Assembly (NCBI GenBank): GCA_034620365.1 | Contig: JAQGEQ010000366.1 | Coordinates: 1 to 64,000, forward strand | From: Pegea sp. RAD2-039 | Taxonomy: Eukaryota; Chordata; Thaliacea; Salpida; Salpidae | Direction: 5' to 3' | DNA: 64,000 bases | In this document: positions 33,380 to 44,824 of the stretch, piece by piece | Layout: every line of letters starts with the position of its first letter | How positions within the stretch are numbered: the stretch's first letter is position 1 | Made by a program: the position numbers and the translations under genes | The notes under the pieces: generated by a model | Told to the model about the DNA's origin: nothing | The model's database searches: none | What the model saw: only the letters and a program-made list of their open reading frames with translations

Positions 33380-36300
33380 GGCAACAAAAAAGCCATTTTA
33401 GTCCTAGTAACAAAAAGCTATTTTAGTCCTGGCAACAAAAAGCTATTTTAGTCCTAGTAACAAAAAGCCATTTTAGTCCTAGTAACAAAAAGCCATTTTA
33501 GTCCTAGCAACAAAAAGTCGTTTTAGTCCTAGTAACAAAAAGTCATTTTAGTCCTAGAAACAAAAAGCCATTTTAGTTCTAGCAACAAAAAGCCATTTTA
33601 ATCCTAGTAACAAAAAGCCATTTTAGTCCTAGTAACAAAAAGCCATTTTAGTCCTAGCAACAAAAAGTCGTTTTAGTCCTAGTAACAAAAAATCATTTTA
33701 GTCCTAGTAACAAAAAGCCATTTTAGTCCTAGTAACAAAAAGCCATTTTAGTCCTAGTAACAAAAAAAAACCATTTTAGTTCTAGTAACAAAAAGCCATT
33801 TTAGTTCACGTAACAAAAAAGTCATTATAGTCCTAGCAAAAAAAGCCATTTTAGTCCTAGCAACAAAAAGCCATTTTAATCCTAGTAACAAAAAGCCATT
33901 TTAGTCCTAGTAACAAAAAGCCATTTTAGTCCTAGTAACAAAAAGCCATTTTAGTTCTAGCAACAAAAAGCCATTTTAATCCTAGTAACAAAAAGCCATT
34001 TTAGTCCTAGTAACAAAAAGCCATTTTAATCCTAGTAACAAAAAGCCATTTTAGTCCTAGCAACAAAAAGCCATTTTAGTCCTAGTAACAAAAAGCCATT
34101 TTAGTCCTAGTAACAAAAATCCATTTTAGTCCTAGTAACAAAAAAAGCCATTTTAGTTCTAGCAACAAAAAGTCATTTTAGTTCTAGTAACAAAAAAGTC
34201 ATTTTAGTCCTAGCAACAAAAAAGCTATTTTAGTTCTGGTAACAAAAAGCCATTTTAGTCCTAGTAACAAAAAACCATTTTAGTCCTAGTAACAAAAAGC
34301 CATTTTAGTCCTAGTAACAAAAAGCCATTTTAGTCCTAGTAACAAAAAAAGCCATTTTAGTCCTAGTAACAAAAAGTCATTTTAGTCCTAGTAACAAAAA
34401 GCCATTTTAGTCCTAGTAACAAAAAGCCATTTTAGTCCTAGTAACAAAAAGCCATTTTAGTCCTAGTAACAAAAAGCCATTTTAGTTCTAGCAACAAAAA
34501 GCCATTTTAGTCCTAGTAACAAAAAGCCATTTTAGTCCTAGTAACAAAAAGCCATTTTAGTTCTAGTAACAAAAAGCCATTTTAGTCCTAGTAACAAAAA
34601 GTCATTTTAGTTCTAGTAACAAAAAATCATTTTAGTTCTAGTAACAAAAAAGCCATTTTAGTCCTAGTAACAAAAAAGCTATTTTAGTCCTAGTAACAAA
34701 AAAACCATTTTAGTCCTAGTAACAAAAAAACCATTTTAGTCCTAGTAACAAAAAGCCATTTTAGTCCTAGTAACAAAAAAACCATTTTAGTCCTAGTAAC
34801 AAAAAGCCATTTTAGTCCTAGTAACAAAAAGCCATTTTAGTCCTAGTAACAAAAAGCCATTTTAGTCCTAGTAACAAAAAGCCATTTTAGTTCTAGCAAC
34901 AAAAAGTCATTTTAGTCCTAGTAACAAAAAGCCATTTTAGTCCTAGTAACAAAAAGCCATTTTAGTTCTAGCAACAAAAAGTCATTTTAGTCCTAGTAAC
35001 AAAAAGCCATTTTAGTCCTAGTAACAAAAAAGTCATTTTAGTCCTAGTAACAAAAAGCCATTTTAGTCCTAGTAACAAAAAGCCATTTTAGTTCTAGCAA
35101 CAAAAAGCCATTTTAATCCTAGTAACAAAAAGCCATTTTAGTCCTAGTAACAAAAAGCCATTTTAGTCCTAGTAACAAAAAGCCATTTTAGTCCTAAAAA
35201 CAAAAAGCCATTTTAGTCCTAGTAACAAAAATCCATTTTAGTCTTAGCAACAAAAAAGCCATTTTAGTCCTGGCAACAAAAAGTCATTTTAGTTCTAGTA
35301 ACAAAAAAGCCATTTTAGTTTTGGTAACAAAAAGCCATTTTAGTCCTAGTAACAAAAAGCCATTTTAGTCCTAGTAACAAAAAGTCATTTTAGTCCTAGT
35401 AACAAGAAAGCCATTTTAGTCCTAGAAACAAAAAAGCCATTTTAGTCCTAGTAACAAAAATCCATTTTAGTCTTAGCAACAAAAAAGCCATTTTAGTCCT
35501 GGCAACAAAAAGTCATTTTAGTCCTAGCAACAAAAAGCCATTTTAGTCCTAGAAACAAAAAAGCCATTTTAGTCCTAGTAACAAAAAGTCATTTTAGTTC
35601 TAGTAACAAAAAGTCATTTTAGTCCTAGTAACAAAAAGCCATTTTAGTCCTAGTAACAAAAAAGACATTTTAGTCCTAGTAACAAAAAGCCATTTTAGTT
35701 CTAGCAACAAAAAGCTATTTTAGTTTTAGTAACAAAAAGCCATTTTAGTTCTAGCAACAAAAAGCCATTTTAATCCTAGTAACAAAAAGCCATTTTAGTC
35801 CTAGTAACAAAAAGCCATTTTAGTCCTAGTAACAAAAAGCCATTTTAGTCCTAAAAACAAAAAGCCATTTTAGTCCTAGTAACAAAAATCCATTTTAGTC
35901 TTAGCAACAAAAAAGCCATTTTAGTCCTGGCAACAAAAAGTCATTTTAGTTCTAGTAACAAAAAAGCCATTTTAGTTTTGGTAACAAAAAGCCATTTTAG
36001 TCCTAGTAACAAGAAAGCCATTTTAGTCCTAGTAACAAAAAGCCATTTTAGTCCTAGTAACAAAAAGTCATTTTAGTCCTAGTAACAAGAAAGCCATTTT
36101 AGTCCTAGAAACAAAAAAGCCATTTTAGTCCTAGTAACAAAAATCCATTTTAGTCTTAGCAACAAAAAAGCCATTTTAGTCCTGGCAACAAAAAGTCATT
36201 TTAGTCCTAGCAACAAAAAGCCATTTTAGTCCTAGAAAAAAAAAAGCCATTTTAGTCCTAGTAACAAAAAGTCATTTTAGTTCTAGTAACAAAAAGCCAT

Positions 36301-36417
36301 TTTAGTCCTAGCAACAAAAAAGTCATTTTAGTCTTAGTAACAAAAAGTCATTTTAGTCCTAGTAATAAAAAACCATTTTAGGCCTAGCAACAAAAAGCCA
36401 TTTTAGTCCTAGCAACA
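33380..36417 (+). repeat. 25 bp minisatellite at the 3' end of the semaphorin gene
   Basis: About 120 units containing TTTTAGTCCTAGTAACAAAA and then AGCCA. On the minus strand the last units are read as the final codons of the semaphorin frame (stop at 36384). Larger duplicated blocks are visible: roughly 35700-36250 repeats the order of variants seen in 35080-35580 (including CTAAAAACAAAAAGCC and TCTTAGCAACAAAAAAGCC). Confidence 0.95.
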
Positions 36418-38714
36418 AACTTTAAAGGATCAAAAATGGAGAGTGGAATAAGCAGGAATTTTTGTGGAGTTGCAACTACAAGATATTTCTTTCGATTTAA
36501 GGTGATATAAGAAAAGTTTTTTATCGAGCAATTTTCTTCTCCTTTCATCTCATCACAATCTTTGATGACTCGAACTGCTCTTGCTGCTGAATTTCTATAA
36601 TTCTGTAATTCAACAATTGATGACGTCACTGTCGTCATGACAACCGATACTTTCTAATTTGAGTTTTTACGTTTTCTGGTTGAATTTTGAGGATTCGGCC
36701 GTCGTTTGTAGGAGCGTAAATTATGAGGGAACCATCTGTTGAATCCACAGCGACTCCTTCAATTCTGGTGCTATTTAACGTCATCGTTTGTTATGACGTC
36801 ATCAGTTTTAGATGAAAACTTACTTTTTATTTGAGACGTAAATGGCGTTTCCTCGAAATGGTTTGATTGCTTCAAATAGTTTTGGATGTTTTCTTTTAAA
36901 AGCTTTAGTGTCAGAAGTTACATGGTTTACGGTTTGACTAGAAAATATAAATTTCTTTAAAAGTGATTTTTTGAAGCAAAAAAAAACAAACTAGAAACCA
37001 TTTAATGAATTTAAAAATATTTTTTATCGAGAAGAAGCAACAAAAAATACCATAACACAAGATTATCGACCGTATCTGGTAAAAACGCTGGTATTTTGTA
37101 ACTATATCGGTTTTTATAACTCTCTTCATATAAGGGACCCTCTTCAAACTGTTTTATGATGCCATCTTGCATGGTATACATGCATACCGCTGATGCTGCC
37201 TTCATATGCTTCCATTCTCTGTTAAGAATATGGATAGAATGATGTGACAAATGTGGCTAGTGACAAACTTGGGTGTTGAAAAAGTAGCGAAGATGACGTC
37301 AACGTTTTTATTGTAGATGATGACGTTTTGAACATCAGAGACAGAAGTAAGGATGTTAAAAGTAAAAGTTGTATCTGAATATTTGATGATGCAACTCAAC
37401 TCCGCTTTTAAAAAACTAAGCCACGTTTTTTCATATTCATCATTTTCACAAACTTGTGCGACGCGGCTAATGATTTTCTAGAAACCAGAATGGTCATTTA
37501 TTAAAAAGGTTCGGCGCTTTTGAAGATCAAACTTAACTATGATCTTAAGAGTTTAAAGACTTACTTTGCCTCCTTTATCTTTAGCTTCGAGATCTTCAGT
37601 ACTTTCAGTGAAAAACAACAAAATTTTTCCACCATAACTCATCATTTTAATAAAATTTGGATCTAAAAATAGATTTTAAGAAATCAAAGTTGAATTTATT
37701 GTTTGTAAATCTAACTTTTGAACCAATATTTTTCAGTCCTAGTGAACGGGTTGGTCCTTATAAGTGTTGGGAAAAATTCCGGATACAAAGCTGCATATGA
37801 AGTCCTCTGACCATCTACAAATATGGAGCAATAAATCTTTAAACGAGATATTGATCAATCATTACTAACTTTCTGCTGTCTTATGCAAGATTAAACTGGA
37901 TTTAGAACTAACAGTAGGATACATATCTGCGTTTGAAGATGATTCAACAAAATGGCTGTTTTCTGATTTGGCGTCAAAATTTTCGCGCTGAAATAAAATT
38001 TTAAAAATAAAATAAATTTCAACCAAATGAAAATTGTAAAAAAAATAGTTTTAAAAATTAATTTTTCAGGATTTGAACCTAGATCTGCGGCGAGGTAATT
38101 ATACATCGATGTACAAACCTCAAACTTTCTACAAATTGGTCTTAATGCATTTGTACCGCAGACCACCAACAAGCTTCCATTTAGATAGATATCAACTATA
38201 TCATTCTGACAACTTTCGCTCTAGAAAATAAACAGTTAATGACGTAATCATGACGTCATCATGATGCAATACCACTTGACTTGTTGGTAAGCTACTCTGA
38301 CATTGTTTTTGATTCACTGAATTGAAATGAAGAACTTCTGATGGCTGGAAATTTTGAATATCTTGGTTTAAATCAAACATGTCGACTCGATTTCTAAAAT
38401 AATTAAAATTTTAAACGAATAAAAGGGTTTCCAATGATGAAATTAAAACCTGCCAGCTACTAATAATAAATTCTGGTCATTTTTCCAGTTTTGTAGAAAT
38501 AGAACTTTTCTTAAATTGTAATATTTGTCTTGAAATTGATATTTATGAATCGAATCTGCAACAAACATTTTTAAGTTTGACTAAAATGGCTTTTTTTAAA
38601 TTTGGATTTTTTTAAAATTGGTTTCTTACCTTGTCTTGTTTTTAAACTTCTGGAAGATTCAATCGATGAAAGAAGACACAGAAGACACAAGATCATCGTG
38701 GCTGATGACGTCAT
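36384..38714 (-). CDS. Semaphorin: signal peptide plus Sema domain, 12 exons, about 510 aa
   Basis: Exons on the minus strand, in transcript order: 38714-38630, 38555-38450, 38393-38273, 38220-38119, 37987-37870, 37814-37716, 37662-37565, 37477-37269, 37218-37057, 36937-36824, 36770-36671, 36602-36384. Phases close to 511 codons. The signal peptide follows a short leader (MILCLLCLLSSIESSRS). Sema landmarks in order: LLLVAGRNRV, LLVVCGTNALRPIC, NPNFIKMMSYGGKILLFF, IISRVAQVCENDEYEKTWLS, FLKAELSC, FATFSTPKEW, ASAVCMYTM, FKRKHPKLFEAIKPF, KKYLVVATPQKFLLIPL. These are the conserved strands of the semaphorin beta-propeller, a guidance ligand of plexins. No PSI, Ig or membrane segment was found. The stop lies in the 25 bp minisatellite, so the gene may be truncated, or a donor near 36431 (AAAGTTTGT) may lead to missed exons. 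Exon 3 end is ambiguous by 3 nt. Confidence 0.85.
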
Positions 38715-39113
38715 CTTTTTAAGTAAAATTTTATTGAGGTTTCACAATAGATTTTACAATTGATAATGAAATACAAATTTTTTTTCTTTTTATCCTAAAA
38801 TTATTTTGAATCACTTCCGCTTTTTCAAAATTATTTTTCCGGTTTGGAAACCCTTTTATGTGATGACCATTTCGGTTATATTTAATAAAAAAATTTTTTT
38901 CTTCAAAACCGCAAATTTTGATTTTCAGTTTAATAATTTGATTTACTTTTTCAAAGTTAGCTGCTAAAAATAATTTTTGATAATTTCAATAATTTATTTA
39001 GTTTCTCTAGAAAAACTCTTTTTTTAAAACTAAACATTTAAAAGAAATAATAATAAACTTTTAATTTATTTTATATTTTGATATTTTGTATATTTAACAT
39101 ATTTTTAAATAAC
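38715..39113. other. Intergenic, upstream of the semaphorin
   Basis: AT-rich sequence that should hold the semaphorin promoter (gene reads leftwards from 38714). TGACGTCA overlaps the start codon region itself (38704-38711). No TATA-like element stood out above the AT background. Confidence 0.3.
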
Positions 39114-39170
39114 TTAATAAGATGTAATGTGTGTCGTCTGAGTTGATATAACTTGAAGGAAGGACTAATG
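39114..39170 (-). mobile_element. Short LINE ORF fragment
   Basis: The reverse complement matches 41922-41975, the C-terminal coding part of the LINE (shared block GTTATATCAACTCAGACGAC). Only about 57 bp remain. Confidence 0.7.
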
Positions 39171-39408
39171 TTTAACGAATTAGTTTCTACAACTAAATCC
39201 TTTCAATAAATTAAAAACTTTTTGTTTAAAGTCCATTTTGTCTGCATCAGTTCATAAAATGAATAAAGTTCTTTCTTGAAAAAGAGTTTGTAAAATCTTA
39301 CAACTCTTCAAAGAGTGAAAAATATATAAAAAAAATTGTTTTTCAATACAGTTAGAAGATGGAAGCTTAATTCAAAAACATTTATTTTAAATATAAATAA
39401 TCAGCTAG

Positions 39409-40158
39409 TAAATCTTTTAGTTGTAAAAATGGAACTTCTGACGTAAACAGTAATGGTGTCACTGTACGCGAGAAGTATTTATGTAAATGAGAATAGTCAT
39501 GTGACAAGAATGAGGCCGTAAACTGAAGTCAGTTCGAAATGTAGCAAATTCTTGTTTTTAATTTTCGCCGGTGGAAGGTCCACGAAATGCAATGGAAATG
39601 CAAATCAGTGGTACGCACGAATTTTTTTTGTTCACCGTGCACTCATTACAAATTTACTTTGTATATATACCATCCAATTTGCTTAAAGTTTAAAGTTTGT
39701 GGGATTTTCGAATTTTTCAAATTTCTTAATTTTTTCAATTTACTTTACAATATTTTAATAAGATTATTTTCAAATATTTTCTTCTTACTTAATCATCAAT
39801 ATTATTTCTGTATGACGTCACAAGCGACGCGCGTAACCTCTTAAGGATAATTTAGACTTCTTTTGATTAACTTTTAGTTGGTTAAATGGGTATTTATAAT
39901 TTTATAAGTTTCTATTACTGTCTTATTGCAAAAAATCTTATAATTTAAGTTAAAATTATTAAATTAACAACGATGACGTCATAAACGCGAGAAACAGTTA
40001 ACTACATAACCCATCTTACTAGGATACAACATTAGAAAATCGTTTTTTTCCAACTTAGTATTGACTTTTCTACTCATATCACTATAAGAACAAGGTAGAA
40101 GGTAGCAAAAATAAGTTTAAAGAAAATTTAAATAAATTTGAAAAATAAATTAATTTTT
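39409..40158 (+). repeat. 750 bp interspersed repeat, copy 2
   Basis: Matches 31979-32728 with few substitutions. The middle differs most, where copy 2 has GCCGGTGGAAGGTCCACGAA in place of GCAGGTGATGGGATCCACGA. A TAA interrupts the short frame of copy 1 near 39520. Both copies are in the same orientation, 7430 bp apart, flanking the semaphorin and the 25 bp array. Confidence 0.85.
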
Positions 40159-40509
40159 GTCATTTTTATATAAAAATATGTTGACTGAAAAATACATCAA
40201 ATACAGCTAAACTTGTTTTTTAAACTTTTTAAAAATTAATATTTTTATGTTTTTATTATTCAATAATTTATGATTAGATTATGTTAATTAGGTGTGAAAA
40301 AAGTATTTAATTTATTCAACTGTTTAAAGTGTTTCATAAATGTACGGTTGTTTAAACTAACTTTAAACTTATTCTACAATTTACCGAAATAATAAATTCA
40401 AGTTAATTTTTAACAAGTAAAGAATTGAAATTATTTAAGATAAATTTTTTGAAATTAAAAATATTTTCAAAGTTTTTTATAAATACAAAAAAAAATCAAA
40501 TTGTCATCG

Positions 40510-40593
40510 CCTTCGATAGCTCAGTTGGTAGAGCGGTGGACTGTAGCGTTCGTTGAAATCCATAGGTCGCTGGTTCGAATCCGGCTCGAAGGA
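40510..40593 (+). tRNA. tRNA-Tyr (GTA), second copy, identical including the intron
   Basis: The same 84 nt as 11787-11870, with the same CGTTCGTTGAA intron. A long T run follows as Pol III terminator. The flanks are not alike, so similarity stops at the gene ends. Confidence 0.97.
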
Positions 40594-40981
40594 TATTTTT
40601 TTTTTAAATATTTTTAGATAAATTTTCTTAACCAAAACTTATTTTAAAATATTTCGTTTTTAATCTTTTTTAAATTTATTGAATTTTAAACAATTTTAGA
40701 AAAAGTCTTTCAAAAATAAGTTATTATTTAGCATATGGCTAAAAATAACGAATGCTATAAACAAAAAAAACACAGCAAAAAATCATAGTCAATATCTTAA
40801 TAAATTTATTATATTTTCATACTGCTTTGTGACATTGAAAATTTTTTCTTGATATTTCTTAATATAGAATAAAATAAAAATTAATTCCGCTAGGTAGAGC
40901 TAAAGAGCACCCACATAATTTTTGTGAAAAGTTATTTCTAAATAATTTTTTTAGTTTTAACTTTAATCACAAAATGATCAG

Positions 40982-41126
40982 TGGCAAAAAATTAACCGTT
41001 TTTTTGTCTGCGAGACTAAAATATCCTTTGTTTATTTCGGATAATTACTTTTATCACGTTGCAGACTATGATGGGATGAGCTACTGGAAGTATGACTCAA
41101 AATTTGATTCGAATATCACGAAGCAG
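40982..41126 (+). CDS. Possible isolated coding exon, product uncertain
   Basis: An open segment after a possible acceptor (ATGATCAG at 40974-40981) and before a donor (CAG at 41124-41126, then GTTGGT). It reads KKLTVFLSARLKYPLFISDN, then YFYHVADYDGMSYWKYDSK. FLSARL is faintly like the semaphorin FLKARL strand, so a remnant of a second Sema gene is conceivable, but the conserved Cys is missing. An ATG at 40974 gives an alternative start. No partner exons were found with confidence. Confidence 0.25.
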
Positions 41127-41887
41127 GTTGGTTCATCTTAGATAGAAAAGAAGGAAGTATGAATCATTTGGAGTTAACTGTGACAAATTAAAAAGAAAAC
41201 ATTTTTGCAAGTTTGTAAAATAAAATATCTTTCTATTGAAATACAAATATAATCATTTTTCCTAATAACCATCTTTGCGTTTAAAAAGATTTGGTAATAA
41301 ATTAAAATTTAAATAATAATTTTCTGAAAATGGCGCCATCTAGCGGATGAAATATTTTAACAGAATTCTGATCAATTTATCTATTTAATAATTCTTTTAA
41401 TATTCGTTAATTTGAAATATACAAAGCATCAATAACTTTATTTTTTCCTTTGGTTTAAGTAGGTAGTATTTGTTGAATAATTTAAGTGAAAAATAATTGG
41501 TTTCTATTGCTTTAATACCTGGCAAACGCTGTTAAAATTTCGAAAGTAAAGTTTTAATAAGTTAACAAAATTCCCCTTTAAGTAATTGGCACGATTTATT
41601 CGAATTTATTTTTGAAAATTTTTTTATAATCTTTTAATCAAATTTATTGTTTCGTGTTTAGTTTTAAATGTTTTGAAATAAGCAATTTCAAAATGAATAA
41701 ATTTGAAATAATGAGATGAGCATATTGATTTTGTTTTGATATAATTTTTTATTAAATTTTTTATTAAACTATTTAAAGTATTTTTGTTTAAGAATTTTTA
41801 GTAAGAATACCTTTTCGATTTAGATACTTTGGAAACCCGACGGACTAAATACAACTTAATTTTTATTTTAAAAATTATCCACAATTT

Positions 41888-42283
41888 AATTGACCTTCAG
41901 ATTCGATGATTTCTTTTCTATTAGTCCTTCCCTCAAGTTATATCAACTCAGACGACACACATTACATCTTAATAATCCTATATCACCTGGTACATTAATC
42001 AGATTGAATGTTTTCTCATACTGCACAATTAGTTCATGGAACCAGCTGCCATCAGACATTGTCATGTCAGAATCACTCGCGTTGTTCAAGCAGAAGTTGA
42101 AGCGTTTCAATATTGCCACAATTGTCATTTCTAAACTGTGATTTTTTATATTATTAACATTCTATGTAATTGTTCACTGTTATATGTTTTGATGACTACT
42201 GAAATACCATGTGTTACATCTTTTACTTTCTATATTTCTAACTTAATAGATGTTATTTGTGAGAATGTGTGTTAGTGGGAGGT
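41888..42283 (+). mobile_element. LINE 3' end: C-terminal ORF2 codons plus 3' UTR
   Basis: The frame 41890-42141 ends the ORF2 protein of a CR1/L2/Jockey-like non-LTR element. It has the typical C-terminal pattern of LRRHTLHLNNPI, then SSWNQLPSDIVMSESLALFK. TGA is followed by about 140 bp of 3' UTR shared with the tails at 3275, 3783 and 43138. This copy lacks the terminal GGTGC hairpin: at GTGTGTTAGTGGGAGG it runs into a different sequence. Confidence 0.8.
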
Positions 42284-42299
42284 TTTCCTCCGTGTAAGA

Positions 42300-42460
42300 A
42301 TGTAGGCTCATGAGTCCTTAAATTTATTTAAGAGTAAACAAGGTCAAGAAAACTGTAAGAAATCGTTTGTTAGACAGTTTTGAGGACATGTTTGTGTGAT
42401 TGATAATCATTTTCTATATGATCATGTTTACGTTAGTAGCCTTTAAAAGTTTGTAGAAAT
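42300..42460 (+). repeat. Dispersed repeat shared with 46565-46690
   Basis: Shared blocks include CATGAGTCCTTAAATTTATT, then TAAGAGTAAA, and GTTTTGAGGACATGTTTGTG versus GTTTTGAGGACTTGCTTGTG. Both copies abut LINE pieces, so this may be another part of the same element or a separate repeat. Confidence 0.6.
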
Positions 42461-43137
42461 TAAAGTATATTTGGAACATCAGTTATGAAGGAGAATAAAT
42501 ACAACTTAAATAAAATTAAAAAACAGATTAGTTAGTTGATATTACAAAAAAAAAATCAAACAGCTTGAAGTTCTATTTTCACAAAAAACTGAAACATAAT
42601 TACTTTTTGTTTCATACAAAGTATAGTTTTATCATCAGCTATTTATAAAGTACAGATGTTGATACCTACTTAACTAAAAGGTGTTTGATTGGTTTATCAG
42701 ATTTCATTTTACAATCACAAATTGAATCTACCAAAATGTCTTTTTGTTAAGTAGGACTCAAACCAAAAACGGCTTTTATATTTAAAGTTAAATCAAACAA
42801 ATCGACTCAATTGAGTTTAAACTTCTACATTAGACTCAAACCCACAGAAGAACAACTTTTTCTCGACGTCAAACTAAAAACACAAGAGTCTGTAGTACCA
42901 TGGATCTTTTTATCTTACTCTGTTCACAAGTCAAGATTAAACTGAGTTTCTGACACAAATTTGCACCTAATATGAAACTTGAATTTAAAATAACTCTTTA
43001 CTTAAGTTTCACCAAATTTTAGAGAGCGTAATATAAACAATCTAATAAACTATCTGATTGATATAGTTTCATTTTGTTTATTTAGCCGCTTAGTTTCTGT
43101 TTCCTAATATATAAGCTTTTATGAAGTTGAACCGTTA
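42461..43137. other. AT-rich sequence, no supported gene
   Basis: Only a stop-to-stop frame at about 42753-42945 stands out. It lacks a start codon, convincing splice sites and any family signature. Confidence 0.3.
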
Positions 43138-43392
43138 TAATATTGGCAATATTGTCATTTCTAAACTGTGAATTTTTATAATATTATAATTCAAATATTA
43201 TAATTTATATTATTAAGATTCTTTTTAATTGTTCACTGTTATATGTTTTGAGTGATATCGAAATACCATGTGTTACATCTTTTACTTTCTATGTTTTTGA
43301 CTAAATAGATGTTATTTGTGAGAATGTGTGTTAGCGAGAGGTGCTCTCTTCAGGCACCCTCCTTCACATTTATTGTAATAAATAAATAAATG
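43138..43392 (+). mobile_element. LINE 3' tail, complete to the AATAAA repeats
   Basis: Starts with the last ORF2 codons (ATTGTCATTTCTAAACTGTG). It continues through the 3' UTR with the GGTGC/GCACC hairpin and ends in AATAAATAAATAAATG. This is the best-preserved tail in the window. Confidence 0.8.
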
Positions 43393-43811
43393 AAGTTGGT
43401 GGTCGAGAATTAAATAAACATTTTCGACTCTCATCATTAACTTGAAGATTATTATCAGTCAACTAACTACAATTTCACGTTTAAATATTTTCATAAAATC
43501 TTTTAATACTTTTAAAAGTATTGAAACTTAAGTTTTAAAATGAAATTGAAATTTTTAAAATATGAGGGTACCATAGAAAATATTAAATTTTTTGATATTT
43601 TAACTTTTATTCACCTTTATTTTCAATTGAGAAATGACTTTAGTGTATTTATTTGAAATTGATATTTTACTTCATATCTTTAAAATTTTAAAAGTTGAAA
43701 AAGCATGAAGTTTAAAATAAACATAGAAACTATGTAGACTGGATACAGTTTCAGAAGGTTATAACAGTAGCATAAAAATATCTGCTAAGTACAAAAAAAA
43801 GGTAAGAAATT

Positions 43812-44017
43812 CACAGTTTAGAAATGACAATTGTGGCAATATTGAAACGTTTCAACTTCTGCTTGAACAACACGAATGATTCTGACATGACAATGTCTGA
43901 TGGCAGCTGGTTCCATGTACTAATTGTGCTGTATGAGAAAAAATTTGCTCTGACCAATGTACTAGGTGATATGGGCTTATTAAGATGTAATGTGTGTCGT
44001 CTGAGTTGATATAACTT
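43812..44017 (-). mobile_element. Inverted LINE ORF2 C-terminal fragment
   Basis: The reverse complement matches 41935-42140 and begins exactly at the TGA stop (CACAGTTTAGAAATGAC), with no 3' UTR attached. The 61-codon forward frame at 43824 is its antisense. It lies 420 bp from a tail (43138) that starts almost exactly where this fragment stops. Confidence 0.8.
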
Positions 44018-44159
44018 ACTATAAAAATTATTATATTATCATTCTTATATATATATTATACTTTTATAGAGAAATAGATTTTAACTTTATAAAATTTAAA
44101 AGATTAATTAAATATGTTAATAAAACTTTAAAAAGTATTTTAAGAAAAATACAAAATTG

Positions 44160-44680
44160 GTGGTGTGGACACGATGGAGGCCACTAAACACTGTTATCTT
44201 TTCAAGTATGTAAGGAGAGCTTATATAGTAAGAAACCACCTCAAGTTAAAAAGGTAATTATGAAAAAAGTATAAGCTGGGTTCTCTGTAAAGTAGGGTTT
44301 TACGTCCGCCTAATAAGCGTAAGGTATACACCTGGGTGGACGCAGGTTTGTGACAAGTAAAACCAGGTAGAAGGGCCTTGTTAGTCTGTTTAATGACAAC
44401 GCTTCTAGGAGATACAAAACTCCGAATTTAAAACCGGAGTTGGAGCCTCGTAGATATCTCGTCACTTTACTCAGTGTCGTTCTGACAACTCCTACGACGC
44501 CAGCTAGGCGTAGCTGTATCAGTCCGTCTGTTCCGCTGCATAAACCTTGTTGGCGTGGAAAAAGTGTTTTGGAAACAACTAAATCTGGAAAATATCTGCT
44601 CTGTCTGAAAGAACGCCGAGCTCTCGACCGAAGCAGGCCATTATATAAAAACTATTTCTCCTAATATTTCTACGACTTTT
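44160..44680 (+). other. GC-richer island with hairpins, unidentified
   Basis: About 500 bp clearly richer in G and C than its flanks. Inverted repeats include ACTCCG...CGGAGT (about 44417-44437) and ACGCC-AGCTA-GGCGT (about 44494-44513). The frame 44440-44664 (MEPRRYLVTLLSVVLTTPTT...) is open but unrecognised. It may be a fragment of a mobile element such as a LINE 5' region. I cannot assign it. Confidence 0.35.
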
Positions 44681-44824
44681 TAGGCTGTAAATATTTCTAA
44701 ATTATTTAAATCAAAAGATGCTAGAGTCGTTTTCATGTTAGTTTTTGAAAATAGAATCTGACCTCCAAACTTAAATCCAGAATTTTTTTAAATCAAGAAA
44801 TTGAAAGAAAATGTTCAGTTTGAG

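Noticed and set aside
42753-42945. Stop-to-stop frame with coding-like composition
   Set aside because: It has no start, no convincing acceptor and no family signature. A frame of this length can occur by chance.
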